Made by a program: the position numbers and the translations under genes. A model generated the notes under the pieces. It worked only from the letters and a program-made list of their open reading frames with translations, was not told where the DNA came from and did not search any database. This document shows positions 1-7,587 of a stretch of DNA of 41,160 nucleotides, piece after piece. How positions within the stretch are numbered: the stretch's first letter is position 1; each line of letters opens with the position of its first letter. This DNA comes from Bacteroidales bacterium. GTDB lineage: Bacteria; Bacteroidota; Bacteroidia; Bacteroidales; UBA932. Where the stretch lies: contig JAGDBO010000021.1 in assembly GCA_017959005.1 (NCBI GenBank), positions 1 to 41,160 on the forward strand, read 5' to 3'.

Positions 1-160
1 CCGGAGCCTACTCCTTTAAAGTTCCGAAAGATGAAAAGGATAAGCTGAAGCTTTGCCCGCTCCGGGGCGGAACTTCAGACGAAAACCAAACCGGAGATAC
101 GCACGTAGAAAACCGATTGGTGGTTTGATTGGACAGCGGTTCGACTCCGCTCACCTCCAC
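1..160 (+). ncRNA. ssrA: tmRNA (ssrA), 3' part only
   Basis: This is the 3' portion of a transfer-messenger RNA, which rescues stalled ribosomes. The end of the molecule is clear: a T arm with 5-bp stem 135-139/147-151 around the loop ttcgact, followed by the acceptor 3' strand cacctcc and an A discriminator near 159. CCA is not encoded. Upstream GC-rich segments (1-110) can form the pseudoknot-type stems expected in this part of tmRNA. The tag-peptide reading frame and 5' tRNA-like half lie to the left of the window, so the tag cannot be read. A full transfer RNA is excluded because no matching D arm or anticodon arm precedes the T arm. Confidence 0.87.
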
Positions 161-190
161 AAAATAGGAAGGCAATAGCCTTCCTATTTT
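161..190 (+). terminator. Rho-independent terminator of ssrA
   Basis: A perfect 13-bp stem (161-173 with 178-190) around the loop aata begins directly after the mature tmRNA 3' end and ends in a short T run. The pairing continues outward: the tmRNA acceptor strand acctccac (153-160) can pair with gtggaggt (192-199) after one bulged T. Confidence 0.85.
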
Positions 191-224
191 TGTGGAGGTA
201 AAACCTTTTGTGGAGGTAAAACCT
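188..224 (+). repeat. 18-bp tandem duplication after ssrA
   Basis: The unit ttttgtggaggtaaaacc occurs twice in tandem with an 18-base period (from about 188 and from about 206). Each copy holds gtggaggt, the reverse complement of the tmRNA acceptor 3' strand. It lies between the terminator and the stop codon of the convergent DUF3667 gene. Confidence 0.8.
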
Positions 225-225
225 A

Positions 226-1200
226 TTAGGTCAACAAAGAGGTGAAGATGATCATCAGGCAGATAGCTATGAAGAATACCAATACTAAGAAGAGAATATT
301 GAGGAGGATGAGGGCCAAAGTTTTACCAATACTCTTCCATAAACTAATCTCATAAATCTGCTTATAGTCCCACACCATAATAAACGGGAGGATAATATCA
401 TCCAGCAAATCTGCACTGCCGCTAGAAAATGTTCTGAATAAGATAGTTACAACAAGTATCTGACAGCTTATAAAGATCTGTATAAAGAAATGTTCCGTAA
501 AGGAGAAGCGTAAATCCTTTCTTGTTCTTAGGAACAGCAGCCAGGCAATAAAGGCAAAGGAGATGTTTAGGATAATGATGAAAAATCCTCTGTTATTTTT
601 TCTCCATGTATTGAGGTAAGCCAACTCATCTACAACCCTTAAAGAGATATCGTTATTCCTTTTGGTTTCTATTTGCTGCTGCATGGTCATAGTAGAGTCT
701 ATGGGTTTTAACTGAGCAATAAGAGAATCTCTTGGAATAGAAATATCCTGACTGGTACCTTTGTTAATAATGATCCTGTCTCCCTGTGGAGTTTTGATTA
801 TATTTACATGAACCTCAACCGCATACAAGACACATAAAAAGAAGAGCAGCTTAATTGGAGCATAGTAAGGAGCACGGTGCCCTTTAAGATAATCTCTTAT
901 GAAGTGTCCGGGGCGCAGAAACAACTGTATGATTGTGGAGAGAACGCTCCTGTCATTGTAGTCCCAAACGCCTAAGGTACTGCCTACTATCTTCTTAGGG
1001 GTAAGCCTGGAAGTAGAGGCGCTCTGTCCGCATCTTGGGCAGTAATTCCCCTTGTACTCGAAGGCACAGTTGAGACATTTATGAAGCTCCTCCATACCTG
1101 TCATATCGTATGATTTGCTCTCCTTAGGATGGCGGATACTATACCACAACTTGCTAAAGTACAGCTTTATGCGTTTGCCCGTTCTCTTAAAATAACTCAT
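226..1200 (-). CDS. DUF3667 membrane protein with N-terminal zinc ribbon (paralogue 1)
   Basis: The 324-residue protein has a basic N-terminus, a zinc-ribbon-like CxxC pair (C42, C45, C54, C57), a conserved segment at about 58-120 ending in a run like HRAPYYAPIKLLFFLC, and hydrophobic segments at about 110-130, 205-225, 235-260 and 290-320. This is the layout of the DUF3667 family of Bacteroidota, whose function is not known. Its ATG overlaps the stop codon of lnt (ATGA at 1197-1200), so the two are probably translated from one transcript. The 3992-5086 protein is a close paralogue with the same cysteine positions, but it has a longer acidic insert after the first membrane segment. Confidence 0.85.
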   Translation of the reverse strand: MSYFKRTGKRIKLYFSKLWYSIRHPKESKSYDMTGMEELHKCLNCAFEYKGNYCPRCGQSASTSRLTPKKIVGSTLGVWDYNDRSVLSTIIQLFLRPGHFIRDYLKGHRAPYYAPIKLLFFLCVLYAVEVHVNIIKTPQGDRIIINKGTSQDISIPRDSLIAQLKPIDSTMTMQQQIETKRNNDISLRVVDELAYLNTWRKNNRGFFIIILNISFAFIAWLLFLRTRKDLRFSFTEHFFIQIFISCQILVVTILFRTFSSGSADLLDDIILPFIMVWDYKQIYEISLWKSIGKTLALILLNILFLVLVFFIAICLMIIFTSLLT

Positions 1201-2786
1201 ACCTTTCTCTTAAAGAGAGAGATCAACAGCAAGGCAAGGGCAAGATAGAAGGATGAAACGCCTGTGACATCCCCATATTTTACAAACGGAGTAATTGAAT
1301 TGTTGAGAGTTACATCTCCGGATAGATATGCCTGCTCCCACCAAGGTGTCTGACGGGTAATCTCTCCCCTTTGATTTATGAAGGCGGAAATGCCTGTGTT
1401 GGCGCTTCTTGCAATGTCTCTTCTGGTCTCGATAGCTCTTAATGATGCGTAATGGAGGTGCTGAATGTGACCCCAGGTGTTGCGCCACCAACCGTCATTT
1501 GTTATGATAGTCATTAAGTTGGCACCGCCCTTTATGTAATCTCTGAAGTACTCTCCGAAGACGGATTCATAACATACCGCCGTTCCAATCTTTACATTCT
1601 CCGGAGCGTGGAAAATTGTTCTGTACGGGTCTGTTCCGTAGTTGCCTATTCCTCCGCCCAAATCTATACCCAGTGAACCGAACACGCTCTTGTTGCCTAT
1701 GTAAGGTATTGTCTCTGCCAGGATTACAAGCTTTGACTTATGATGGAAGCTGATTTGGTTCTCCGCCGTGATGAAGATGGCTGTGTTGAATACGTCATAC
1801 CAGGCGGGGCCGCTCGCTCTTGCAGACCTTGTAGGTTTTTCCACTGACGGATAGAACTTGTGGGTTACCGCTCCGAATATAACATTTGTATTCTTCTCAT
1901 CTGCAAGCTGTTCAAAGCGTTGCAGAGTGGCGTTTGCAAGAGTGCTTCCCTCCATTATCACTCCGGATTCATCTGAAGGGTTGAAAAAGGTTTCAGGGGC
2001 CACTACAAGAAAAGTCTTCTCTGTGAGTGCACTGTCTGCGAGAGAGAAGAGGATATCATTCTGCTGGCTCTGAGAGAGTCCTCCGAATTTGTCTCCGTAA
2101 GGATCTATGTTAGGCTGAAGTATAGCAACCTGCTTTGTTACAGGATTTTCCGTCTTGTAGGTATAGAATCTTATGTGGGATATTGAAGATGGTATTACTG
2201 CAAGAGCAACGGCTGCTATTGCAAACCAACGGCTGCGTTTTCTCTCTATAATTCTTGTTACCGCCCTAAACAGCAATATGTTAACAAGAAGTATCCAGAG
2301 GCTTCCTCCAATGGTTCCCGTAACCTCGTACCACTGAATGTGTTTGATGCTATCTGCAAAACCGTTACCAAGTGTAAGCCACGGCCAGGATACCTGCCAG
2401 GTCTGGTAAAAGTGCTCCCATCCGCACCAAAGAAGAGCAAAAATCAGGTAAGGCAGAAGGGTGGCTGATCTTTTTCTGCTCCATCTGAATACCCTGAAAA
2501 TTACTGTCATCTGGAGGGAGTTGAGTATAATCGCCGCAACAGCACCGGCTGGTGTAGCATACCAGATCCAATAAGTTGTTATGGTGTTCCAAACAATAAA
2601 GGCGGTAAAATAGCAGATCCAAAAGTGTCTGACCTTGTCTCTTGTTGCCAGATTTTCCGCCGCAAAAAGGGGCAAAAAGGCCACAAAAGAGATTATTCCC
2701 GTGCTCGGTATGATGAAGGGTATCGAGAGTAAAAACCCTGATATTACAGAGAGAATAAGCAGAATTTTGAAGCTTGTTTTTTTCAT
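1197..2786 (-). CDS. lnt: Apolipoprotein N-acyltransferase
   Basis: Lnt adds the third acyl chain to the N-terminal cysteine of lipoproteins in the inner membrane. The 529-residue protein has several hydrophobic segments over the first ~200 residues, then a nitrilase-like domain. The catalytic triad of the family is visible: Glu in APETFFNPSDE, Lys in HHKSKLVILAE and Cys in GTAVCYESVFGEY. A start at 2966 is possible in frame, but the 60 extra residues would run antisense through the LysE gene, and a TAnnTTTG promoter box sits only five bases before the ATG at 2786, so I chose 2786. The gene is followed by DUF3667 with a 4-base overlap. The many lipoproteins in this window would be its substrates. 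Confidence 0.93.
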   Translation of the reverse strand: MKKTSFKILLILSVISGFLLSIPFIIPSTGIISFVAFLPLFAAENLATRDKVRHFWICYFTAFIVWNTITTYWIWYATPAGAVAAIILNSLQMTVIFRVFRWSRKRSATLLPYLIFALLWCGWEHFYQTWQVSWPWLTLGNGFADSIKHIQWYEVTGTIGGSLWILLVNILLFRAVTRIIERKRSRWFAIAAVALAVIPSSISHIRFYTYKTENPVTKQVAILQPNIDPYGDKFGGLSQSQQNDILFSLADSALTEKTFLVVAPETFFNPSDESGVIMEGSTLANATLQRFEQLADEKNTNVIFGAVTHKFYPSVEKPTRSARASGPAWYDVFNTAIFITAENQISFHHKSKLVILAETIPYIGNKSVFGSLGIDLGGGIGNYGTDPYRTIFHAPENVKIGTAVCYESVFGEYFRDYIKGGANLMTIITNDGWWRNTWGHIQHLHYASLRAIETRRDIARSANTGISAFINQRGEITRQTPWWEQAYLSGDVTLNNSITPFVKYGDVTGVSSFYLALALLLISLFKRKV

Positions 2787-2791
2787 AAGGT

Positions 2792-2808
2792 CAAAAATAG
2801 TAAATTTG
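2792..2808. promoter_or_regulatory. Divergent Bacteroidota -7 boxes for lnt and the LysE-type gene
   Basis: On the minus strand TATTTTTG (2799 to 2792) lies five bases before the lnt ATG. On the plus strand TAAATTTG (2801-2808) lies 18 bases before the LysE-type ATG. Both fit the TAnnTTTG element. No good TTTG -33 element sits at the 19-base spacing for either, so these are calls from the -7 box alone. Confidence 0.5.
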
Positions 2809-2826
2809 CGGTTCAAAAAGGAAGTA

Positions 2827-3471
2827 ATGCTGATAGTTTTTCTAAAAGGACTGATTGTGGGGCTGGGAGCCTCCATACCGCTGGGACCGGTTGGAGTTCT
2901 CTGCATACAGAAGACACTGAGTAAGGGACGCTTGGCAGGTTTTATAACCGGCCTGGGTGCCTCCATATCAGACCTTATCTACTCCGCTTTATCCCTTCTG
3001 GGCCTCTTTCTGATTGACAATTTTATTGAGAAAAATAAGGCCATTGTACTCCTGATAGGCGGAGTTGTAATCATTCTGATTGGCATTAAGGTTTACCTCA
3101 CAAACCCTGTGAAATCCATCAGGCAGAAGAACAAAAGCGGAAGGCCGTTGAAGGATTTAGCTGAGTCTCTGGCTATTACGCTTACCAACCCCGGTTCAAT
3201 CTTTTTGATTTTTGCAATGCTGGCTGCTGTAAGGCTGGATATTTCCAGCTACTCCCCGGAGGAGGCAAGCACCGTAGTTAGGATTGTACTGGTTGCAATC
3301 TTTCTTGGTTCGGCCCTTTGGTGGTTCTCCCTGAGCACTCTGGTAAATATCTTCCGCAAGAGGTTCCGTCTGCGTCAGTTGATTACCATCAACAAAATTG
3401 CCGGTATTTTGATTATTGTGCTGGGCGTTATCTCTATGGGCGAGGGCCTTATCAAACTTGTATTGAACTAA
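2827..3471 (+). CDS. LysE/RhtB-type transporter
   Basis: This 214-residue integral membrane protein has the LysE family layout: an N-terminal helix followed by ASIPLGPVGVLC-type sequence, then a TGLGASISD motif, and about six hydrophobic segments with a basic loop at about 98-115. Members export amino acids or related small molecules; the substrate here cannot be read. The start at 2827 is preceded by aaggaag and by a TAAATTTG promoter box. An upstream in-frame ATG at 2635 would overlap lnt by about 150 bases on the other strand and is rejected. Confidence 0.85.
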   Translation: MLIVFLKGLIVGLGASIPLGPVGVLCIQKTLSKGRLAGFITGLGASISDLIYSALSLLGLFLIDNFIEKNKAIVLLIGGVVIILIGIKVYLTNPVKSIRQKNKSGRPLKDLAESLAITLTNPGSIFLIFAMLAAVRLDISSYSPEEASTVVRIVLVAIFLGSALWWFSLSTLVNIFRKRFRLRQLITINKIAGILIIVLGVISMGEGLIKLVLN

Positions 3472-3488
3472 TAACAAAATAGACAGAG

Positions 3489-3995
3489 ATGAAAAAGTTC
3501 CTCTTAATTGGTTTACTGTCTTTAGTATCTCTTTTCCAACTGAATGCACAGGATTGGGCGGGCAGAAGATACCTCTCTGAAGACCCGAGTGCTCTGCACG
3601 CTGCTCTTATCAATGTAATTAAGAAAGACGCAGATTTTCAGAAATTCTCAGTGGTGGAGCAAAATCAGTATTTGGCCATTATCTATATGATTGAGTTCAG
3701 GATGGCCATTGTCTTTAAGAGCAAGATGAGATGTGATTTTACCGTCATTGCAAAGGCCAATGAGGCAATACTTAAGGCCACCAATGTAGACGATGAGAAA
3801 AGAGCACTTATCTCAGAGGCTATGAGCGATATTACCAACGATTTGAAATCTTCCGGCACCTATTCTTTTGACGGCAATAAACTCACAATTACGGAGAAAA
3901 ACGGTGATTCGCTCACATTCAAACTGTTGGATGATGAGGGGAAAAAGATTAGCTCTGACGAATACGAAAACGTTGTTTTAGCTAGGGTTAAATGA
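3489..3995 (+). CDS. Secreted protein of unknown function
   Basis: The 168-residue protein has a clear signal peptide (about 1-20, cleavage after LNAQ likely). The mature part is mainly helical at first, then ends in beta-type sequence (GTYSFDGNKLTITEKNG) that resembles the last strands of lipocalin-like small secreted proteins of Bacteroidota. I do not recognise a named family. It starts 17 bases after the LysE-type gene and overlaps the next gene by four bases (ATGA at 3992), so the three probably form one operon. Confidence 0.75.
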   Translation: MKKFLLIGLLSLVSLFQLNAQDWAGRRYLSEDPSALHAALINVIKKDADFQKFSVVEQNQYLAIIYMIEFRMAIVFKSKMRCDFTVIAKANEAILKATNVDDEKRALISEAMSDITNDLKSSGTYSFDGNKLTITEKNGDSLTFKLLDDEGKKISSDEYENVVLARVK

Positions 3996-5086
3996 ATTTC
4001 TTTAGGAGAACCTGGAAGCGTATAGGTCTGCTCTACAGGAAACTGTGGCACAGTATCTGTCACCCTAGGGAGTTCAGATCTTACAATCTGAAGGATCTTG
4101 AGAAGAGCCACACCTGTAAGAACTGCTCCCATGAGTACAAGGGTAACTACTGTCCCTTGTGCGGACAGGCTGCCTCAACATCCAGGCTTACACCTAAAAA
4201 CCTATTGGATAGTACTTTGGCGGTATGGGACATCAACGACAGAAGCGTCTTGGGAACTGTTATCGCTTTGCTATACCGTCCAGGCCATTTCATTAGAGAT
4301 TACCTGAACGGCCACCGTGCACCATATTATGCTCCTATAAAACTTCTCTTTTTTCTCTGCGTTATATTTGCCATTGAGGTTCAATTTGGTATCATAATGA
4401 AAGAGAGTAAGGGAAAAACGGAAATCTCTTCTCCTGAGATCAAAAAGGCTGCGGAAGCTGCAACCAAGATAACTGAAGATGATTGGAACTGGGCAAATGA
4501 AGATGATGAGGAGGTGGTGGATTCTTCCGCTGTAAACAAGAGTGAATCTGTTTCTGCAAAAGAGGGGCAATCAGATTCAACAGAGTCTGCTCCTACACTT
4601 AAAGTTGTGGAAGAGAACAGTGAATTAAACTCTCTACTCGATATACAGAAACAGAGAAATATAATGCTGCTCTTTGTTTCCTACTTTGGAAAATTTACTG
4701 ATTGGTGCAAGAATAACAAAGCTCTCTTCACAATCCTAATGAATTTATCTTTCGCCTTTGCCGGATGGATTATATTCGGTAAGGGAAAGAACATAGGAAG
4801 GCTCTCATTTACAGAGCATTTCTTTGTTCAGATATTCATCAGTTGCCAGATATTGGCCCTCAATATAATCTTACGTCCCTTCTTCACTCACGCAACTACC
4901 TTCCTAACGCTGGTAGTCCTCCCAATCTTAATGATGTGGGATTTCAAACAACTCTATGAGATTAGTTGGGGCAAAAGCCTTGGGAAGGTAATCCTTTTGG
5001 GAATCCTCAACGTAATAATCATTTTCATATCGTTCATCGTAATAAACGCCCTGCTCTACTACTTATTCTCACTCTCATTGAAATAA
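3992..5086 (+). CDS. DUF3667 membrane protein with N-terminal zinc ribbon (paralogue 2)
   Basis: The 364-residue protein shares the plan of the 226-1200 gene: basic N-terminus, CxxC pair at C42/C45 and C54/C57, the conserved STSRLTPK and RPGHFIRDYL segments, and membrane segments at the middle and C-terminus. It differs by a strongly acidic and serine-rich insert of roughly 50 residues (about 145-215) between the first and second membrane parts. The function of DUF3667 is not known; the zinc ribbon suggests binding of a partner or a regulatory role at the inner membrane. It is translationally coupled to the secreted protein upstream. Confidence 0.85.
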   Translation: MNFFRRTWKRIGLLYRKLWHSICHPREFRSYNLKDLEKSHTCKNCSHEYKGNYCPLCGQAASTSRLTPKNLLDSTLAVWDINDRSVLGTVIALLYRPGHFIRDYLNGHRAPYYAPIKLLFFLCVIFAIEVQFGIIMKESKGKTEISSPEIKKAAEAATKITEDDWNWANEDDEEVVDSSAVNKSESVSAKEGQSDSTESAPTLKVVEENSELNSLLDIQKQRNIMLLFVSYFGKFTDWCKNNKALFTILMNLSFAFAGWIIFGKGKNIGRLSFTEHFFVQIFISCQILALNIILRPFFTHATTFLTLVVLPILMMWDFKQLYEISWGKSLGKVILLGILNVIIIFISFIVINALLYYLFSLSLK

Positions 5087-5095
5087 TAGTATCAC

Positions 5096-5716
5096 TTACA
5101 GCTGCTCGGAAACCACGTTCTTGTTGTGCTCATCCCAGTTGATGAAGTCTATGTACTCCAAAATTACATCATAAGTCTCACCATCTTCATCAGAAAAGGC
5201 CTCGTTCTTAACTTTATAGAGAAGTATATATCCCAGAATCTCAGAAGATTGCTCATACTGAGGATTGGAATTGTCTCTTTTCAGGGTAAACCTGTAAAAC
5301 TGCCTCCCCTGGAAAGTTTCATTCTCAAACTTTGCGTTATTGGTATTTACATACTTATCGTAAAGTCTGTCTCTTAAATCAAGTTCCAGTTTCTTGGCAT
5401 CCTCCAAGGATGGGCCGTGCATAGTTACCTGAATCTTATATACAGCCTTGGTTTTCAGGTCATAAAAGGCCTCAATGTTAGTTAGGTTCTTTCCTGCAAA
5501 AGTCCCCACAAAGCGGTCCTTACCCGGAGCAGAAAGATTCTCCACCCATCTGAAGCCCCTGGCCATCAGGTTAATCTTAAACTGAACGTTGGTCCTGTCT
5601 ACCGGAAATCCGGAAAAGGATATATGCTGAGGTTTCTTATTCTGTGCAGCAGCTCCACTAGGCAGAACGCAAATAGCCAAAAGTGCCAGGCACACTATTA
5701 CAAAAATCTTTTTCAT
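5096..5716 (-). CDS. Secreted protein of unknown function
   Basis: This 206-residue protein starts with a signal peptide (MKKIFVIVCLALLAICVLP, cleavage probably after GAAAQ). The mature part alternates short strands and charged helices and contains no catalytic motif that I recognise; repeated patterns such as FYDLKTKAVYKIQV suggest a small beta-sheet domain. It follows the beta-barrel gene with a nine-base gap and ends ten bases from the convergent DUF3667 gene with no obvious terminator between them. Confidence 0.75.
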   Translation of the reverse strand: MKKIFVIVCLALLAICVLPSGAAAQNKKPQHISFSGFPVDRTNVQFKINLMARGFRWVENLSAPGKDRFVGTFAGKNLTNIEAFYDLKTKAVYKIQVTMHGPSLEDAKKLELDLRDRLYDKYVNTNNAKFENETFQGRQFYRFTLKRDNSNPQYEQSSEILGYILLYKVKNEAFSDEDGETYDVILEYIDFINWDEHNKNVVSEQL

Positions 5717-5725
5717 ACTCTATTA

Positions 5726-6415
5726 TTAAAATCTATAACCAACAGAAAGCCAATAGTTTCTACTACGGGCCTGTTTAGGATAATCTGCAAGTGTAAGAAT
5801 TCCGAAATCTGCATTTACTCCCATAGTTATCCTGTTACTTAACACTACTCCTACCTTACCCCCAAGAGCAACGTCTATACGTTTGAAACCACATTTGTTA
5901 GCTGAAGTATAATCATAGTAATTACCTTTAGCGCTTTCCGTAAACTGTTCTTTATAAGTATATTGAATTTTCCACTTACCGAACAGACCAAGGCTTCCTG
6001 TTGCTCCGGCCTCTACAAAAATGGCAAAATTATCAGCTATCTGAAAGTTATATCCAATATGTATAGGACAATCCAAACTATAACCGTAACCCTTCTGATA
6101 AAAGGTTGTGTACAAAGGAAGAGCACCCTCATAGGGTTTGTTAATTTCATAACCCTTTCCTGCAAAGAACAGTCCCACAGAGGAATAGAAAGAGGTCTCC
6201 TCCCTTATATCTTCTGCCAAAGGAATAATAGCATTAATACCTATATGAAACTTAGGCTTTATCTTAGATTTTCCACCTATTTGATTGGAAAAGGCGGAAT
6301 TGATAGTAGGATACTTGATGTAAGTTAAGGATGGACCTCCCAGTATCTCAAATTGTTGCGCTCCTGCAGAAGCGAAAGTAAACAGCAACGCCAAAAGTAA
6401 AAGACTCTTTTTCAT
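5726..6415 (-). CDS. Outer-membrane beta-barrel protein
   Basis: The 229-residue protein has a signal peptide (MKKSLLLLALLFTFASAGAQ) and a mature part made of alternating aromatic and polar strands, glycine-rich turns and a C-terminal strand ending in aromatic F (WLSVGYRF), all typical of small eight-strand barrels (the PorT/OMP_b-brl type). It should sit in the outer membrane. Its partner is unknown. It lies in a leftward set: rhodanese-MBL lipoprotein, this gene, then the secreted protein at 5096. Confidence 0.8.
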   Translation of the reverse strand: MKKSLLLLALLFTFASAGAQQFEILGGPSLTYIKYPTINSAFSNQIGGKSKIKPKFHIGINAIIPLAEDIREETSFYSSVGLFFAGKGYEINKPYEGALPLYTTFYQKGYGYSLDCPIHIGYNFQIADNFAIFVEAGATGSLGLFGKWKIQYTYKEQFTESAKGNYYDYTSANKCGFKRIDVALGGKVGVVLSNRITMGVNADFGILTLADYPKQARSRNYWLSVGYRF

Positions 6416-6442
6416 ATAATTAAATTCTATAGAATCTAAATG

Positions 6443-7531
6443 TTAATTCATCTTACGGAAAAGTATCTTCTGCTCCGGCAGCATCTCCTGCAAACCGGAG
6501 AGGTCCGTCTGGCCAAAGTGGTATGGTATCAAAACCTTTGGAGCAATCATCTTTGTAGCATTGGCACACTGTTCAGGTGTCATAGTATAGGGCTGATTTA
6601 CAGGCAGCAGCGCCACATCAATACCCATAGCGGCAAGGTTGGCCATCTCCGGTACATCCTCCGTATCTCCGGCAATGTAAATCTTAAAACCGTCTATTGT
6701 GAGAATATAGCCGTTCCCCTCCCCCACCGGGTGGAACATCTCTCTGCCAGGCGTTGTGTTATAGGCCGGAACAGCCTCAAGAGTAATGCCTTTAGGAAGT
6801 TCCATCTTCTCTCCGTTTGCAATCACCTGTCTCTTTGCAACAGGCCCGCCCTTACCCATCAACTCACCTTTTTCAATCATCTCGTCACTCTTTTTGTTCA
6901 GAACCAGAAGAGTCTTTTCTCCCGTCAGAGCCTCAATTGCCACTCCCGATAAATGATCTGGATGAGAGTGTGTTACAAGAATCACATCTGCCTTTAGAAA
7001 CTCCTTGGCATAATCCGTCTCCTTTCCAAACCCGGGAACCGGATCCACCTGAATTGAAACCCCGTCATACTCAATCTCTACGGAACCGTGCTTAATAAGG
7101 CAAAGAGAGACCAAAGAACCGTTAGCCGTCCTGAAGAGCTCAACCTCATACTTGGTTGTTCTCAACCCCTTTTCACACCAGGCAAGATATCCGCCCTTTA
7201 AGTTGTAAACCGTGTAACCTTCTGATACCAGTTTCTTTGCTGCGGCCGCACTTCTTCTGCCGGAGCGGCAGTAAAGAGCCAGAGGCTTATCCAACGGATA
7301 CTCCGCCTTCACCGTCTCCACAAAAGAATCCCCGTTCCAATCAATATTAACAGCCCCTGCAATATGCCCCTCGTCATACTCAAGCGGAGTACGAACATCT
7401 ATCAGGGCTGCCTCATTCTCCTTCAGCAAGAGAGAAAACTCCGTAACATCCATATCTATAGGCTTTGAGGATGAACAGGAAAAGAGAGAAATAACGGAGG
7501 CAATAAAAGTGAAAGAAATAAAACGTTTCAT
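6443..7531 (-). CDS. Lipoprotein with rhodanese and metallo-beta-lactamase domains
   Basis: The 362-residue protein begins with a lipoprotein signal (lipobox LFSC, Cys19). Residues about 25-120 form a rhodanese domain with the active-site loop CRSGRR (Cys88) and the DVRTPLEYDEGHI motif. Residues about 140-362 form a metallo-beta-lactamase-fold hydrolase with THSHPDH (H188, H190, D192, H193), AGDT and a late IPYHFG histidine motif, closest in style to the UPF0173-like branch. A sulfur-transfer or thiol-ester role in the periplasm is possible but is inference. Fusions of these domains are known usually in the opposite order (MBL first). TATCTTTG at 7555 to 7548 is a likely promoter box. Confidence 0.88.
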   Translation of the reverse strand: MKRFISFTFIASVISLFSCSSSKPIDMDVTEFSLLLKENEAALIDVRTPLEYDEGHIAGAVNIDWNGDSFVETVKAEYPLDKPLALYCRSGRRSAAAAKKLVSEGYTVYNLKGGYLAWCEKGLRTTKYEVELFRTANGSLVSLCLIKHGSVEIEYDGVSIQVDPVPGFGKETDYAKEFLKADVILVTHSHPDHLSGVAIEALTGEKTLLVLNKKSDEMIEKGELMGKGGPVAKRQVIANGEKMELPKGITLEAVPAYNTTPGREMFHPVGEGNGYILTIDGFKIYIAGDTEDVPEMANLAAMGIDVALLPVNQPYTMTPEQCANATKMIAPKVLIPYHFGQTDLSGLQEMLPEQKILFRKMN

Positions 7532-7547
7532 AATTTGTATGTTTTCT

Positions 7548-7567
7548 CAAAGATAACAATAATTTTG
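7548..7567. promoter_or_regulatory. Divergent -7 boxes between the rhodanese-MBL gene and the phosphoesterase
   Basis: TATCTTTG on the minus strand (7555 to 7548) and TAATTTTG on the plus strand (7560-7567) lie back to back in the 56-base divergent gap. A plus-strand TTTG at 7534-7537 is 22 bases upstream of the forward box. Both fit the Bacteroidota consensus loosely. Confidence 0.5.
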
Positions 7568-7587
7568 TATAGGAAAAACCACAAGCC

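Noticed and set aside
2635-2966. Longer starts for both the LysE-type gene (2635) and lnt (2966), which overlap each other on opposite strands
   Set aside because: The extra residues have no protein character and are antisense to each other; promoter boxes lie between the shorter starts.
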